From Paragonimus westermani (Eukaryota > Platyhelminthes > Trematoda > Plagiorchiida > Troglotrematidae), in NCBI GenBank assembly GCA_008508345.1, contig QNGE01000914.1, forward strand, positions 62,001 through 126,000: 64,000 nt of DNA, written 5' to 3'. Under the pieces are notes generated by a model. It searched no databases. It had not been told where the DNA came from and saw only the letters and a list, made by a program, of their open reading frames with translations. The position numbers were made by a program, and so were the translations under genes. Of this stretch, positions 10,519 through 24,064 are shown one piece after another. Within the stretch, counting starts at the first letter, position 1; each line of letters begins with the position of its first letter.

Positions 10519-11055
10519 CTATCCTGCCGAGAGCGCTCGAAAGGTACGCCTTTCAGATGGGCGTTGGCGGACTTCAAAGCCTGTTTTTCCCACCACTACC
10601 TGGGGGCTAAACATGGCTGGCAAAGTTACCAAAAGGCCAAATGACGTTTTGGTTGTCTTGACCCGCAGCCTACTCGCAAGTAATAGGTTTGTGGCATCCG
10701 GGGAGAAGGAAGTCCCTAGGACTGTTTTAGCTAGCTCGGTTGGAGAAGAGGTTGTTAGAAAGTGGCCCCAGAAAACAACTCTCCTTTCCCTGAGGGCTTT
10801 TTCCTTCCTTTTAACTACCGCCGTTTCTATGTGTGCAAATGATCGGGCAACTGCGCTAGGGAGGATGCTAGTCCGGAGTGTTTGCTTAAGCATTTTATAA
10901 AAAGGCTCGGCTAGACTAACAGCTGCTTCCTTGAGTATTCTGGGATGGATCATGTCGGGACCCATTGCAATGTATTGATTAACCTTGAGCTGAAGGTATT
11001 CAACATCCAGCACGGAAAACTCAGCGGTCACGAGTGGTTGCTTGAACTTCTGCAA
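10519..11055 (-). CDS. chimeric ORF: RT N-terminal fragment fused in frame to LINE ORF1 core
   Basis: An open frame of 178 codons (first codon shown is TTG). Its first ~70 residues are RT block sequence (YLQLKVNQYIAMGPDMIHPR ... LRTSILPSA). From VARSFAHIETAVV onward it is the ORF1 central region otherwise found in copy B at about 24943-25279 (REVRVFWG-like stretch, LLASRLRVKTTKTSFGLLVT). The join is the copy A breakpoint at 10852-10854. It comes from two unrelated domains of the same LINE family and has no expected function. It may simply be a by-product of the rearrangement that happened to keep frame. Expression is unknown. Confidence 0.6.
   Translation of the reverse strand: MQKFKQPLVTAEFSVLDVEYLQLKVNQYIAMGPDMIHPRILKEAAVSLAEPFYKMLKQTLRTSILPSAVARSFAHIETAVVKRKEKALRERRVVFWGHFLTTSSPTELAKTVLGTSFSPDATNLLLASRLRVKTTKTSFGLLVTLPAMFSPQVVVGKTGFEVRQRPSERRTFRALSAG
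10852..11046 (-). repeat. duplicated RT fragment (matches 8351-8545, offset 2501)
   Basis: About 195 bp identical or nearly identical to 8351-8545. Mismatches are concentrated at its outer end (gagtggttgcttgaa versus gaatggttgctcgaa). That suggests it came from a sibling element rather than from this copy. Confidence 0.88.
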
Positions 11056-11060
11056 CCTAT

Positions 11061-14000
11061 TCTTTAATTGTTGCTAGCAGGGTATCCCTTGGCGCTATCT
11101 TCCTCTCGGGCGGTGGCCTATCCTCTTCCACGGACTTTGACATGTCAGTGAGTTATCCCAATTTTAGGATGCGCCTTCCTTTTACTCATACGTATACCTT
11201 TTGTACACACCCGTTACCGTTAAAGCTTCTTTCAGTGTTACCATATTTTGGTCATTCATATTATTTAATTATTCAAGCTACCACAATCCCTTTACAGGGA
11301 CGTCGTTTTGACCCCTCAAATGGGCCTAATTTTTGAGTATCTTGTAGCAAGGTCCGATAATTCCCCTCGAGATATGTTCGTTTATTTCGGTTGTAAATCC
11401 ATTTCCACTCGAGTGGAAAATCCTTTTTTCCGCGCATCACATGCAGGACGCTCACTGGCTGCACATACTCTTCTCTTTCGATCGTGGCGATATATTGATT
11501 AGTACGCTGTTTGTTGGCCTCTGAGGTGTTGCCACCGGACAACTCACCGAACGTAGAGCGGAACTTTGTTGGAGCGTACCTATCCTACTGCCTAACTATC
11601 CACTCCGAAGAAAAGCTGTCCCTGGTGTCCCCACGTTGACCAGAGTTAGTCTATACGTTCTAGGTCAATCAGACTGGAGTCGACTGGCTCGTACACGCAA
11701 GCGTGACTATGATCAAACGTTGGGCCAATGGTTATCCAGTTTAATTTAGTCCAAATCAATTCAATGAGATGTACGTTATGGCCAATAACTGGGATGTCCA
11801 TATACTTGCAGTGACAGAGTAAAAACAATCAGCGCTTCAGATTCACGTTTCTCCCAATTTAGTGGATCCTTGTGAGTATGATACTTTTTCAACTGTGTAG
11901 TCACTGTGTCTCAGTATGCCTACATTTGATTTCACTCTTAATCCTCCACATCGCGTACGTCGCCTGAGTTTATTACTTTCCTACTAGTATGAACTGCCGG
12001 AAAAATAGCTGCATGTGACGTGAGGCTGTCAATCATCTTCTGGGGTGACCATTGGTTTCATGTGGGAGGAAGGGCCATAATACTAAATGCTACTATGATT
12101 TGAGGCAATACTAAAAGAAATGGAGGAAAGTGAGAGAAAATTAGTCCTATTCACTAGGTGTAATGTGATGCTAACATAAGCAAGATGAGGTCGATTTAAA
12201 AACACTGATAACGGTCTTCACGAGAAGAATTGTGTATGTGTCAGGAGAAAGCGATAAAAATGGCACTACAACCTTAATTTAAGAATACTGAATAGTCGAG
12301 TGCTCCGTTAAGGCTGCGCTACCACACAGAGAAGGACAGAAGCCAGAACCCACCTAGAAAATTTAAGCAAGACCCCTAGCAAATCATATGCATACCAGAA
12401 CATGTCAGAACGTTTAGCCCTACGAGCTGAAGATGAGCGTTCATACTTACCAGTGCCTGTCGATGTGTGCTTCAAAATACACCCTCACCCCTGGGCACAC
12501 CAGAGAGCGAAGTTGCATCGCATATCTGCATTTATATAAGGCAGTATGTAGTGGATCGCTGTTTTTTAGCTTGCCCCGAACGACTTATACTAATTGTAAA
12601 TGCATCTTGCAAACAACAGTGAGATAGCACTCCCGGTGTCATGTTTATTTTTGATGTGCATTTGTTACGTCGGGCCTTCACGGAATGGAGACGGCGGTAT
12701 TGTAATGAAATGGAGAGGACCTCGATTTGCTTAATTGATTGTGTAAAATCTTTCCTAAATTACTGTTTCACATTTTCTGCAATATTACTTCTCTGTTCTG
12801 GTCGGGATCACCGAATTAAGTGTGCGCGTGCATTGAGTTGACGACACCCAAGAGCAAGAAATAGATGCCAGAAGTGAAGTGATAATATGACTGAGTGGGA
12901 AGCGCAATGTATGTTGTGCTGAAGTCGTAATGGGTCTTGTGGCACACTGAAAGACGCCAATACACGCGAGCCAGTTATCGAGCGGGCAAGCAAGTCAGAA
13001 GTGTGTGTGGCGCCTTTGGCGTGCAACGATTACAAACCATGCAAACGAAAGCAGCACATATTAAGACTGATTACAAACACAAAACCGAAGGAGGTCTTAA
13101 TGCTCACCCCGAAGTGGTGGCAGTTATCCTCAAGCGGATCAACACACATGTACGTTCCTCGAACAAACGTTGAGTGATGCACACATAACCGACGACGCCA
13201 GTTATGAGGCCGAAATCAAGTCGCTGGAAAACCGATACTAATAACACAAATAATATGCTCATATGCATCAAACAAACCTCAGTTCGTTTGCGTTCGTGGG
13301 ACACGGTATAATGTTTATCCGCAATAGGCTGTCACGTGCCCAAAGGGCATGCAAACTGATAAGCTGCTGGCAGTTTTCACGGCAGACCGTAGGATAGGCG
13401 TATTCGCAGGGGTAGGGAGGGTGAGATTGACGAATAACACTGGCAGTTTGGGCAGGCGAGTAAGATTCAGCGACTGAAGGGAGCAGCCTGGAGGAATTAG
13501 TATTGTTAGATACGGGTTGTCAGAATAACACTAACGAGCTTGTAATCAGACAGGGTCACGAAGGAGAGTGCGCCAGGATCAATCGGAGGGAATTCCGGCA
13601 TCCGAAATTGTCCTGTACCACACGTTTACACCCAGAAGAGAGGTGTTTTCCCCACCCTTCTGATGATCAGCCACTTACGAAGGTGCTTAGGCCTGAGGTA
13701 ACACCAACTTTACAACAAACCATTAACTTTCCTTCCTAATTCCGAACGTTCCATCCAAGAGGTTCTGTGGAAAATCACGTTATTTCTGAGCTGCGCAGCT
13801 CATGTGCGTTTGCTGGAGTCATCTTCAGCGCCCAGAAAGTTCCGCGCTCGACTCGCCACAAAAATGGTTTATCCGGGTTGCCCGAACTATATTTAATAAG
13901 TTTTCTCCCACCCAATAAATCACCCAGATTTCTGCGGGCTCCAAGTTGCCAACGTTTAACTGATTTGAAAATCGAAGGTGGTTTCAAAATCGCTGAACGC

Positions 14001-15459
14001 GGGAAACCGTAACGCACGAAGTTTCCGGTGAAAGCGTCCACATACGTTCTAGCTCCGATAAGGAACTCCTTATTCCGCAGTGGAACGTTCACAAACGAAT
14101 CGCCATCCACGCATTTCTCATCATAAACAGGACCACTTCCCAAATGTTCTCCTGGTGTTCTACATTCTCTCTTTGTTCCCTGCTCAGTGTGAAAGTAGCT
14201 GTCGGTTGCGTGTGGTCAACTCCCTGACGGTTTTTATTTGATGCAACAGAATTCAGTTGACTGGTCTGCAGAACCAGCCCGTATATTTTTGCCTCTCCCG
14301 AGACCTGGCCTTTCGGAAAAATCACTCTCAATTATTCCCACTGTCCTGGATACGGTCTGTGCCGAATGGACTATTTCTCGTCTCCTCAGTGTTACTTCTC
14401 TTAGTAAATGTCTTCCTAGGGTTCAAGTTCAGGTCATAGTTAGCGCGATCTGTTGTTCCAATGAGTGCTCTTCTCAACGACGGAAAATATAACGCACCTC
14501 CGGACGGTTAACGCGAAAGAGTTTGGGCGAACCGGATATAACAAGGCACTAAGTGCCAAACGAAAGAGATAACCAAATATCTCACCTCAAGTGTGGAAAC
14601 TCATCGGAAGTTGGACAGAGAATATGCGCATATCACAAAATCAACAACTAGGCACCACTCAGTAGTGGAGACGAGAAAACGAAGCTAATTCCACTCGAAC
14701 AAATGGTCCTTGGTAGGGTCGAAGCGAACGACTATTCGCGCATCGAGCAATGACATGAACTGAAAGGCATCCGAGAAAAAGTGCAGAAGAAACAGGACCA
14801 ATTTTGGCTTTTACAAGGTTACAGAGTTCAGACGGAATATGAGTGAAGGAAACGATGGCAGTAGCTGGTGTAAGAATGAAGATGATTGGCGCTATTCTTT
14901 CATGGAAGATAATGGAAGATGAGGTCCTCTCTCCACAATGGTCATAAAAAATTCAGCATTCCCGAAAATAACGCGACAAACCGGCTTATTCGAACCACTC
15001 TTCTCTTAAAGTTTATATTCACGAAGGTGATGGAGCATCTTTACGCAAATTGGGAAGCTCCTCGTGTTCACCGCTTTCGCGGACGCACAGGCCGTCCCTA
15101 TTCTCTACACTCACGTCTAACTTTTGAAAGGAACCGAACATATAGAAAGAATGACCTGAAACCCCTTCGCAGTACACGGAGTTGGTGCCAACAGGAAATC
15201 TGCCAACACACTCGATGGATACGGGAAAAATCTCACCAGTGAATCGCTAAATTTCCAACGTTCTGTTAGAGCAAACGCGTCGTCAGAAAGAAACGAGCCT
15301 CAGCGTTTCCTTTGCTGCTATTCGACGTGAAAAGCCTCCTAAACTTCAAAGTGTTTGCCAGGGTCTAAGGGGTGGTTCCGCAGAAATGTTTCCAGAATCT
15401 TTCACAGGGCAAATTCCGAAACCCTCGCTTGACAACTGACTTTCTCTCTACTGGTCGGT
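11061..15459. other. no recognised element or gene
   Basis: Contains only short ORFs. The longest is a minus-strand stretch at 13775-14143 (122 codons, GSGPVYDEKCVDGD ... LRSSEIT) with no family I know and a plus-strand overlap. A minus-strand stretch at 11273-11542 (89 codons, contains LEWKWIYNRNKRTYLEG) looks protein-like but is unidentified. No LTRs, repeats or splice-bounded exons were convincing here. Confidence 0.4.
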
Positions 15460-15960
15460 CGCAAACTGCTAGTTAAGATGAATCCGTACAATATAACGGA
15501 AACGGAGGCGATATGTCTAATGATTCTCTGTTAAGCGGTCTGAGATCTGGTGCAGCCCCCTACGATCGGTTTGGAAAGGACATTACGACCCGGCGCTTCC
15601 CCGAAGATCTACGGAGTGGCTACTGTCACACCTATACCTGATGCAGGTAATCGATACTCTCGTGCTGTTTGCCGCCCGATCAGCCTCGATAACAGTTCAT
15701 GTAAGATAATGGGGCGTCTGGTAAAAAGCGCCAACCTTACGCATTTCTCAGAATAAACTCCTTCTCTCCACCCAGCATGGCCTCTTTTTCAATTGGTCAT
15801 GCGTAACCAGTGTGTTGATTTTCATGACCTTCCTGACACAGGCTGAAGAAGTTGACGTATCTCAGGTGACATCCTGTCCGAATTTGACAAAGCCACTGAC
15901 CATGACTCATAATAAGTTTCTGATGCACAATGTTTTGCATTCGGCACAATTATGCGTACT
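15460..15960 (+). mobile_element. old CR1-like LINE relic (RT blocks only)
   Basis: The frame 15550-15756 contains ATVTPIPDAGNRYSRAVCRP and CKIMGRLVKSANLTHFSE. These align with ATVTPTFKVGDRHSPASCRP and CKIMERLLKRAILNHCLS of copy B. Following fragments (VLIFMTFLTQAEEV, about 15808; then a frameshifted NLTKPLTM segment) match the LIFMNSLTEAKD and FAKAFDRV region. It is strongly diverged and truncated at both ends, so it is much older than copies A and B. Confidence 0.72.
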
Positions 15961-18900
15961 TCCTTCTCAGGTATGCAAACCCAGCCGAACACTCGTGCAT
16001 ATCGATACACTGTTTCGGAGATCCTTGTGCAATCCATTTGCCTTTATCCAGCGAACCCAACCTTTAGGAGAAATGTTCTGTCCTGTCTTACTCTTCAGAG
16101 GAATTTGTGAGGAAACATTCCACCTTCAGTTTCATAATATTCGTCCATCTTCAAGTGATCGATTGCGCGCTCACAAATTGCGTCTGTGGTCACCAGTTTT
16201 ATGAATTTTGCTGTTCACCTCACATTACCGCATGAGCTGCGGTGCAATCTTGTCTCGAATTCGACTGTCCACATTCGTCCCGGCGTTGCTCGAAGACCGG
16301 CCGCCTTTTCCACCAGAGCCGAGTGAGAGCCCAAAGTTTGAAGGAGTTTAGCCCGTCGCGTGTTATGATCACTCCCCACTGCAGTTCGACGTGCAACCTT
16401 ATAATCGCTTGTTTGTTCAGGCGACCCTACACCGTAGCTGACATTAAACTTGCCAGGTTATCGGGAATGCTGTGAAAATCGTCGTCAGCTTCACGTTGCA
16501 TATCTTTGTGTTCATTTGACCTTCGAGTAGAACAAACTGTTTTCGAAGACTGTTAACGCCGACCTCACTGAACCTGGTACACACGTATGTCCCCTCCATT
16601 TACCCAATCTGTCTGCTCTTTTCATAGCGTGTTCAAAAATACCAGACGGCCCGAAAAGACTTACCTAGCAGTACTTGATACACGTCACTTTTGCCCTGCT
16701 TGTCTGAAGTAAGCTTAAGTCCGAAATACCTTTCCACGTTCTTCAGCCCCTCGAGGGCGATTTCGATACCGATCGAGCATCTGAGACCGGGATGGGTTCA
16801 ATCTTCCTCCAGCCTTCCGGCTTATTGTTCAGCCGATCCATCCCCTCCATAATTTTTAATGGTCACGCTTGCGTATACGCATAGGCCTTATTTGATTTTT
16901 CTTGTGTTGACCCCTTCTGGGTTCCATTTCCCAGCGAATCGAACTTCAACGAAGATGGTGAAACTGCAAGTACAGCCTTTGATTCACCAACACTCTGGAA
17001 AGGCTGTGCAAACGTCCCAGCTGTCAGTGAAACAATATCCTCAGGCAGATTTGTTTGCAAGCTGAAGCGTAACACCCAACGAGAATTGGCCACCAAATTT
17101 TTGCGGTTGTCTCTGTATATCGTTGAAAATCTCTACCCCTGGTGTGAAAGCAGAAGTCAGTCTTCGGAACACAAAGTAACTTTCAGTTTGTTGAGTTTCT
17201 ATTGATTAGTTTATAGGCAAAACGCATCGGTAAAATCAGAAATTACATTTGGTGCTGACGCTTCAGCTTTCTCACTGGTCGGCTCGGATCCGCTCATAGC
17301 TCGTTTGTTTCGAGGCGTGACGCACTTGAGCAGCTTGTTTTTACTATGGTCCTCCTTATAAAAAACCCACGCTGGAGCAGCGTGCCATCTTGATTGGTCT
17401 CGGCGCTGATATACTAATCTGTTCGCGTTGTCGACAGTGATTGATCGTAGCCTTCTGCGAATCACTGGGTGACTTCGTATTATTGCGTTTGTCCAAGACA
17501 ACCCCTTCACAGATATGGTTCTAGGCTCGAAGCAGCAGATGTGAACTTGTTCGCATCAAACGGTATGGTGGTATGCGGACGGCCTTACAATGTTAGCAGG
17601 TTGGGTATGCTTGCCTCAGTAGACAGCGTGGGACGAACTACTGTCTGCTATCCCCTTGTCCAATGGATTACGTCTCGATGTAATTGGACTCAGCCTAACA
17701 ATCCGTTGCACACATTTCAGCTCCGAGCAACTCTTTGAATTGTTGAGTATACCTTGGGTGAGTGGTACACACCGAACATGAAATGTTGGTAAGCATGCAC
17801 CACGCAGACTCTCAAGATTATCAGTTACGAAAATAAACTCTCCGGGTTTGTGTCTGATCAATCCGCATCTAATATTCACAGTTTGCTGAAATGAATGAAA
17901 CATCAGTATGTGGCCTATATAAGTAGATATTCCACGAGAAAAAAAGATGGAAATTACGATTTTGTTGTAATGGTGGCGAATACGGCAAACTCAGTCCACA
18001 GTGAGATAAGATTATGTGGATACGAAGTAGGGAATGGTGGATTCAGAAGTACTAATGCATCAACATTAACTAACATAAGAATCACTAAAAGAATCAGAAG
18101 TTACATCAGAGAAACTGACCCAAACCTGACTACCGCGCAGATTACATCAGTTCACTTCTAGTGCCGAAACTGATGACCACTTTTTGGTGAACCTCTTGAG
18201 CTTGCTGCCGAGCAACATTGAAGAAAGTTTATTCCAACTAATGTGGCATCCCTGCGAGAATTAGTTGATGAACTTACTGTGGCGACAGCCATAAAATAGA
18301 GAATTTTCGGGGACTTTGCATTACTAGGTTGTGTCATATACACCTCTGTGGTGAACTTGAATTTATGAAGATGGTGCACTATCCGATCTAGGCAAATAGC
18401 TGTTGGTCACTGCAAACATTGAAAGTTGTCACTGATCTAGCGGAAATTATATTGACCAGGCGAATACTCCAAACGCGTCAGGCAAACTGTGTTCGGGTTC
18501 AGGAAGAAGGACCAAATTCACTAAGTCTCATTTAATTTGTCTGTTTTAATTTCTGGTGCATATCTGTTGACCCAAATAAAAATTATTGAAAACAGGGCGC
18601 AGGACAACTACCTTTATTGCAGCAGGCGCAAAGCAAATTACTAACCCAATGACTGTAAACCATGTCTGCATTCAGGTGAGCTAGTCTGGGTGGGGCTGCC
18701 TCGTAATGTAGTTGCTGTCCTCCGAATGAACGTTAGTTTGTACGGGTTATCAAGATATTTGTGTAATAAAAAGTTAAGAATCCAATTGTCTCAGGGCCGG
18801 GGCTACCTTAGAGAGCGCAGGCTAAACGGTTTCAGTTTTTCTTCATGGGTTCTATTTTTCTGACATTTGACGTCACATAAATTCCAAGAATGTTCCCTTC

Positions 18901-21900
18901 TTCCAAAACAGATGTAGACAGGTGCTAGCTCAATTCTTCACATTCGGTGAAATGAAACCGTTGTGGACAGGCAGAATATAAAGTTTTAGCAACACTCAGT
19001 TATTATTAGATTTCGTTAATGTTTCGACTTCTTGCTCATCCAAGTGTACGTAAAATGAAATTTTCCAGGTCATTCACTTCCAGGATCATCTGGAGCAGGT
19101 AGACACCAATTTAGCATCCAGAATTTAATGAGATGCGCATGTGTTCAGGTTTGCACACATCTGCACCATGGTTCGTTAGAAACCAGTTAACATCAATGTC
19201 ACAAGTAACCCAAACAGTACTAGAAACACTTCGCTCCTTGTCCTTCTGGGATAAGATCGTGCGTATCAGTTGGTCATGTCGGTGCAACCTTTGCAACTGA
19301 CCTTAAACTGTTAGCAACGAGCTTGTAACTTTCTCAGCCAGACGAACGCCGTGAGCTTGCTCAACCTCGCCCACTGATCGGTTTGTAATTACACTGTCAT
19401 GTCTAAAAACGGCAAACCGGCCTTCAATGCCAGCACACAGAAACAATGATCAGCAAGTAATTAAAAAAGATCGAATGTCACTAATGAACCTAAAAACAAA
19501 GACAGGCCAATGGAAAAATCTATCTCACCTCGGTGAACCCAAACCAGCAGACATGGGGTGAACGGTTTGCATACACTTTGTGCAGACGGTTAGAAAAGTG
19601 CGGTTCGAACCACTGCAGAAGGCTGCCTTGACCGAACGTCAGAGGATGAACGTCAAAGAATGATCAAGATGGGAAATTCGACAGATTCAGAATGTACACC
19701 GATGTCATTGCCGCAGTTCACCTGTTTTGGTTCAATTATCAGTGACTGCTAGCAGAATCGCGCAGCACAAATGACTTTTGTGGGTGCCAGAAGGAATATC
19801 AGTGGGAAAAGGTCAGTAAGCTAAACGACTTCAACGCGAACCTTATACGAGTGCCCACAAAATATCCGAAGTGGTGATTTGCGAGATTGGTCGACAGTGA
19901 TCGTTATGATCTCGCTCCTCACCCTTCAGAGGTGTGGTGCTAGCATATCTCTAGCTTGTTGTTAGCCTAACCGTGTTTAATGATTTATGTGAACGTCGGA
20001 CTTAGGACGTCGAACCGTTCAGCCATTTCAAGTAGCGTCGTGAGAGATCTATCGCCAGGGCTCATTAAACTGTCTGTAAGAAACCTGCATGTGGCTACCA
20101 TAATTTCCAACAAAATTGCGTTCTTCCACTGCCTTTGGGTTCAACAAAAGGACTAACATCTGAAATCGAAGATGGATTCTAATAGGTGTCCTTGTGGGAA
20201 CTAGCGATGACATCACTTGTCACAGCCATTAAGAACGACTTGCTTGTGTGCTGGGAAATTCAAGATTTTTCCCACTATTGGACCATATCAATCAAAAACG
20301 GCTATTCAGACCGGAAGGAAACAATAGACGAGTAGCCGATGATATCGAGAGGGCTCAAAGTGACTTTACGAAGTTTACCAATTTTTTACGGCAACCTTTG
20401 AAGAAAACTCAGGAATAAGTCGGCGTAAGTTATCAGCAGGATGATGTCTCTCAGCGATTTTCAGTGAAGCGTATACATCAGCAGCTGCAGAATAAAGGCG
20501 GCCGGTTTCCCATGACCACCGCCAACAGAAGAAATGTTTGTGAGATTCCAACGTGAATGTTCCCTAACTGCCTCAGTGTTATCCTGAAGGAGCAAACCTA
20601 AGTGAGTCATCGGCGTGCAATGAACAAGAGCTTGGTTTCCCATAAAAAAGGTTTGTAGTTCACCTCATTTCACGTGCCCATTTGTGAAGTCGCGGGCGTT
20701 CCCAAAGGCTTGAAAGTTAAGAGTGAATCTCATTATGACCTGGTTTACACAATGGCCCCAAAAGAAATCCAAAGGGATTCGTGACAGGCTTCGACTATCG
20801 CATAAGTTTGATGCGATGAGGTGAAGGTAGAGGGATTGGCATGCCTGATGGAAATTAATTGTACACAGGTGTACATACACAAATGTAGGCAAACGTGATC
20901 GTACACTATTCTGGCTGAAAGAGAAAAGATGCTCCTGATTTCAGGTCACCTTCTAAGGTCTCCTTTCAACTCCAGTATTCGGCACCAGCAATGGGTGTCG
21001 GGAGTCGACGCACTTTTAGCGAACAACCACATGCTGGGTTAGATTGATTATGCACCGCTGATAAGCCTAACATTAATGTTATCTAGACGAGACATCGACT
21101 TTCTCCGTCCGAGACAATTTGTGAAGATGCTAAGCACTGCATTTATTAATAGAACATCGAACTCACCGAGCTCTTCTAAAGTAACTGGTAAACTTCTGTT
21201 CCTGCTTCTGCTGAAATTAAAAAGTTCAAAAGATCAACGAGAGACCTTACCGCGATTTCGTGGAAGCAGATTAGTTACATTCCGGCAAGACCAGGGATAT
21301 TGATCAACCCCTCATGCATTTCGACAGCAGCTCATAAACACTTACGACACGCAACCTTAATCCAAAATTTTTCTGCTAAAGCAGTGAAATTTTCGTGAGC
21401 TCCTTTCCGGATGCCACTGCCGTTATTACCGACATCCGATTAGGTGTGAAGTTCAGAGAAGTCACTCGGATTTCCCACTCAGGAACCACCAGACGACAGT
21501 ACCGTCTGACAAGGTCGCGGTGGGCAGCCAACTATTCCATTCCAACATACAATGAGTTTAACCAGTTGTACGTCAAGGAGCATCGGTAATAATCATGAAC
21601 TCCACAGCGACGTATCTGTTATTAACCTCATAAGTCCCTATCTTAACAGGTGGTCAATAACGTTCACTTACAGCTGTATCCCACTGAACATTGGAGGTGC
21701 AGAGACGTCGGTGCACCATGTCGTCGCATAAGACAAGTGGAGTGAGGCGCCAAATAGGATCATACATTAATGTAGTACAATCTGGTAGGTTACTACTAAT
21801 GACTAACCACTGCGGTGTGATAAAATCAAGCTCGAATCAGTACACACACGCATGCATTCACACCTCATCGCGCTCTAATTTTCATGGTCACCGACATTTA

Positions 21901-24064
21901 TCGTCTCTGCGGTAAATGTTTTTGCAGTTTTCGATGTGCGCCAGACACACAGTGACGTTACGTATTCACTTTGCGGACTTGAGCTCAATATTTTCCCTTC
22001 AATATAGCCAACGACGAACGAACTCTCGGATGTGATACACTCATTCACCATCGTACTTCAGCTCACTACTGACTGCAATCCATAAACCCGTCCTCAGAGG
22101 TCGACATTGTTTGGTCCACGTATTATGGGAATGGTGTTGGTTCATGGTTACCGACAGAACAAGATATCTGTAAACACATTCACATTTAAAAATGGTGTCG
22201 GATGCCAAATCAGGAGGAGCGCAAACACCAGTCAGCCAAGCCGCTCAAGTCAGTCCCTCTGACTTTACACCTGAGTACACTTCTAAGTCATTCACTGAGT
22301 TGACCACGCGGTTGAATTTTAGTAAATTATCTTTGGACCATGTGAGTAGGGTCTACGCACATCAGAGTGTGAAGTCGTCCCGTGTCTAACGGCTGCGGGC
22401 ACCTTATGCTGACCCTTGCTACCGGGGTTTTCATCAGGCGTACGGAGCAGAATTCTATCTTGGCCGAAATGTGCTCCAGCCCGATTGACAGTTGGCAACA
22501 TCGGGACCGCTTTTGATCATTCTGTTATCTGATGTACTGTCAGGGTTCCATTCAAGATACGAAAGCTTCGACAGACCCGTGCCAAATGTCCTTCAAGACT
22601 TACACTTTCCAGTCGGTGAAAAGGTTAAAGGCGTGGAGAGGTTACAGCTTGCAGACGCCGCTGCCCATGAAGTCCCGTAATGTCTCCCTCACGCAACAAC
22701 TACCGTAAACTGTCGATAACATTGCAGCGTTCTCCAAAAGAGTGGTATTCAAGACGAGCACACAAATAAACACATGCACTCAACATTTAATGTTCATGTA
22801 CGGGATATCCAAATATGGCGTTTCCTTCGGGTAAATAAGTGATTAGCACGTGTGTCCTCTACGCTCACCCAGAATTCCACAGTCCACATTAGAAAAGGGT
22901 CGGAGTTAGTTTGTTCGCCTACAAAGGAGGTGGTTCAGGGGCTGGGCAACCACGCGCATGTATGTTTGACCCAAATCCTTCTATAAACGTTAGATAGGGC
23001 TGGCTGACAAAACTGTGGAGCGTATTACATGAACTGCGGTCTCTCTGAAAACCGACACGGTTCACATAAGAAAAGGCCATATCAACCTTATAAGATCCAG
23101 TAATCAGTTCAAGGGAAGAATGAACAAGTAGGGGATTTGTGCCACTCAGGTCTGAGGAAGGCATTCGACTTGGTGGCATATCAGTTGTTACTGCCAAAAG
23201 CTTCAATATCGTAACTTGCAGCGCTTTCACGCTTAGCCCGTTTTTCTAGCTGCTAATCCCGCCTGAAAAATTTAGCTGCAACGTGCGTCAACTCATTCGT
23301 ACATAAGCCGGGTAGTCCGTTCGCACGCGGAAGCCAATGACTAACGGTGGGTTGGTGCAAGTGTACAAGCTGAATCCTTCTAAGTTGCATGTCACAAAAG
23401 TTTCTTAAACTTCGTGACGTTTTACGTTTATGACGAGGACAAAGTGTTATATTACATCTGTCCGCTTCGTTGCACTGCGTGACGCCGTTAGTAAAACAGT
23501 CTTTGATCATAAACTGCTGGGGTATTTTAGGTCGAAGCGGGCCTAATAACAGCGGCGATTATGCTGCCGAATAAGCACTGACAAGGACTGGGGATCGCGA
23601 TTATTCGAGGACGAGATGCCCTGTTGTAATCGCCAAACTGTATACAGTCGTAGGTCCAAAAGAGTGGCCGACCAAAAAGTACAATGTAGGGCCCATGGAG
23701 GCTACCTGGCTGGCTTGCTTTGACCATTTTAAAATCAAGCATTAGATACCATACACATCCTGGGAAGGCCGATTTGTGTGAAGATTTTTCCATTCGCCTA
23801 AAGAATCTCCTCGGCTGAGAATGTCAGTCTTCCGAATGTCAGAGAAGGCAGAACTGTGCTGGTGGAATAAAAGCGTTAGCGGGTACCTCTACAACTCAAA
23901 GGACGGCACAAGTGACGACTACTTTACATTGTGCGGGGGCGTGGTAGTTGCAAGCACGTTCATACACAGCTAAAGCTGGATCGGCTAGGCATCCGACTCC
24001 GCCGGTATCCTAGTTTTGGCCTGTTTTCTCGGTGATGTGTAAAATATGACTCACGAAGTAATCC
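15961..24064. other. no recognised element or gene
   Basis: Spacer between the LINE copies. Short ORFs on both strands (for example 17211-17510 minus, 99 codons with RRRLRSITVDNANRLVYQRR; 22192-22389 plus) could not be assigned. No inverted or direct repeat to other parts of the window was noticed. Confidence 0.35.

Larger units (their letters stand above)
6866..11060 (-). mobile_element. CR1-like LINE, copy A (chimeric 5' end)
   Basis: A minus-strand LINE. From 10854 down to about 6880 it mirrors copy B base by base (position = 35797 minus the B position) with no net indel. It reaches the 3' terminus of the family, ending near a single CAGCGATC octamer (6866-6873). At 10852-10854 the ORF1 sequence switches, through a shared TGC, to an extra fragment of RT sequence (10852-11046). 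This is oriented like the element and duplicates 8351-8545. ORF2 carries several frameshifts, all shared with copy B. It is therefore defective, yet 3' complete, as expected for target-primed insertion. Confidence 0.88.

Noticed and set aside
6967..11055. Plus-strand ORFs across LINE copy A, and minus-strand ORFs across copy B
   Set aside because: They are antisense shadows of the LINE ORFs; the same shadows occur in both copies.
13775..14143. 122-codon minus-strand ORF as a gene
   Set aside because: No recognisable family, no splice or promoter context, and competing ORFs on the other strand.
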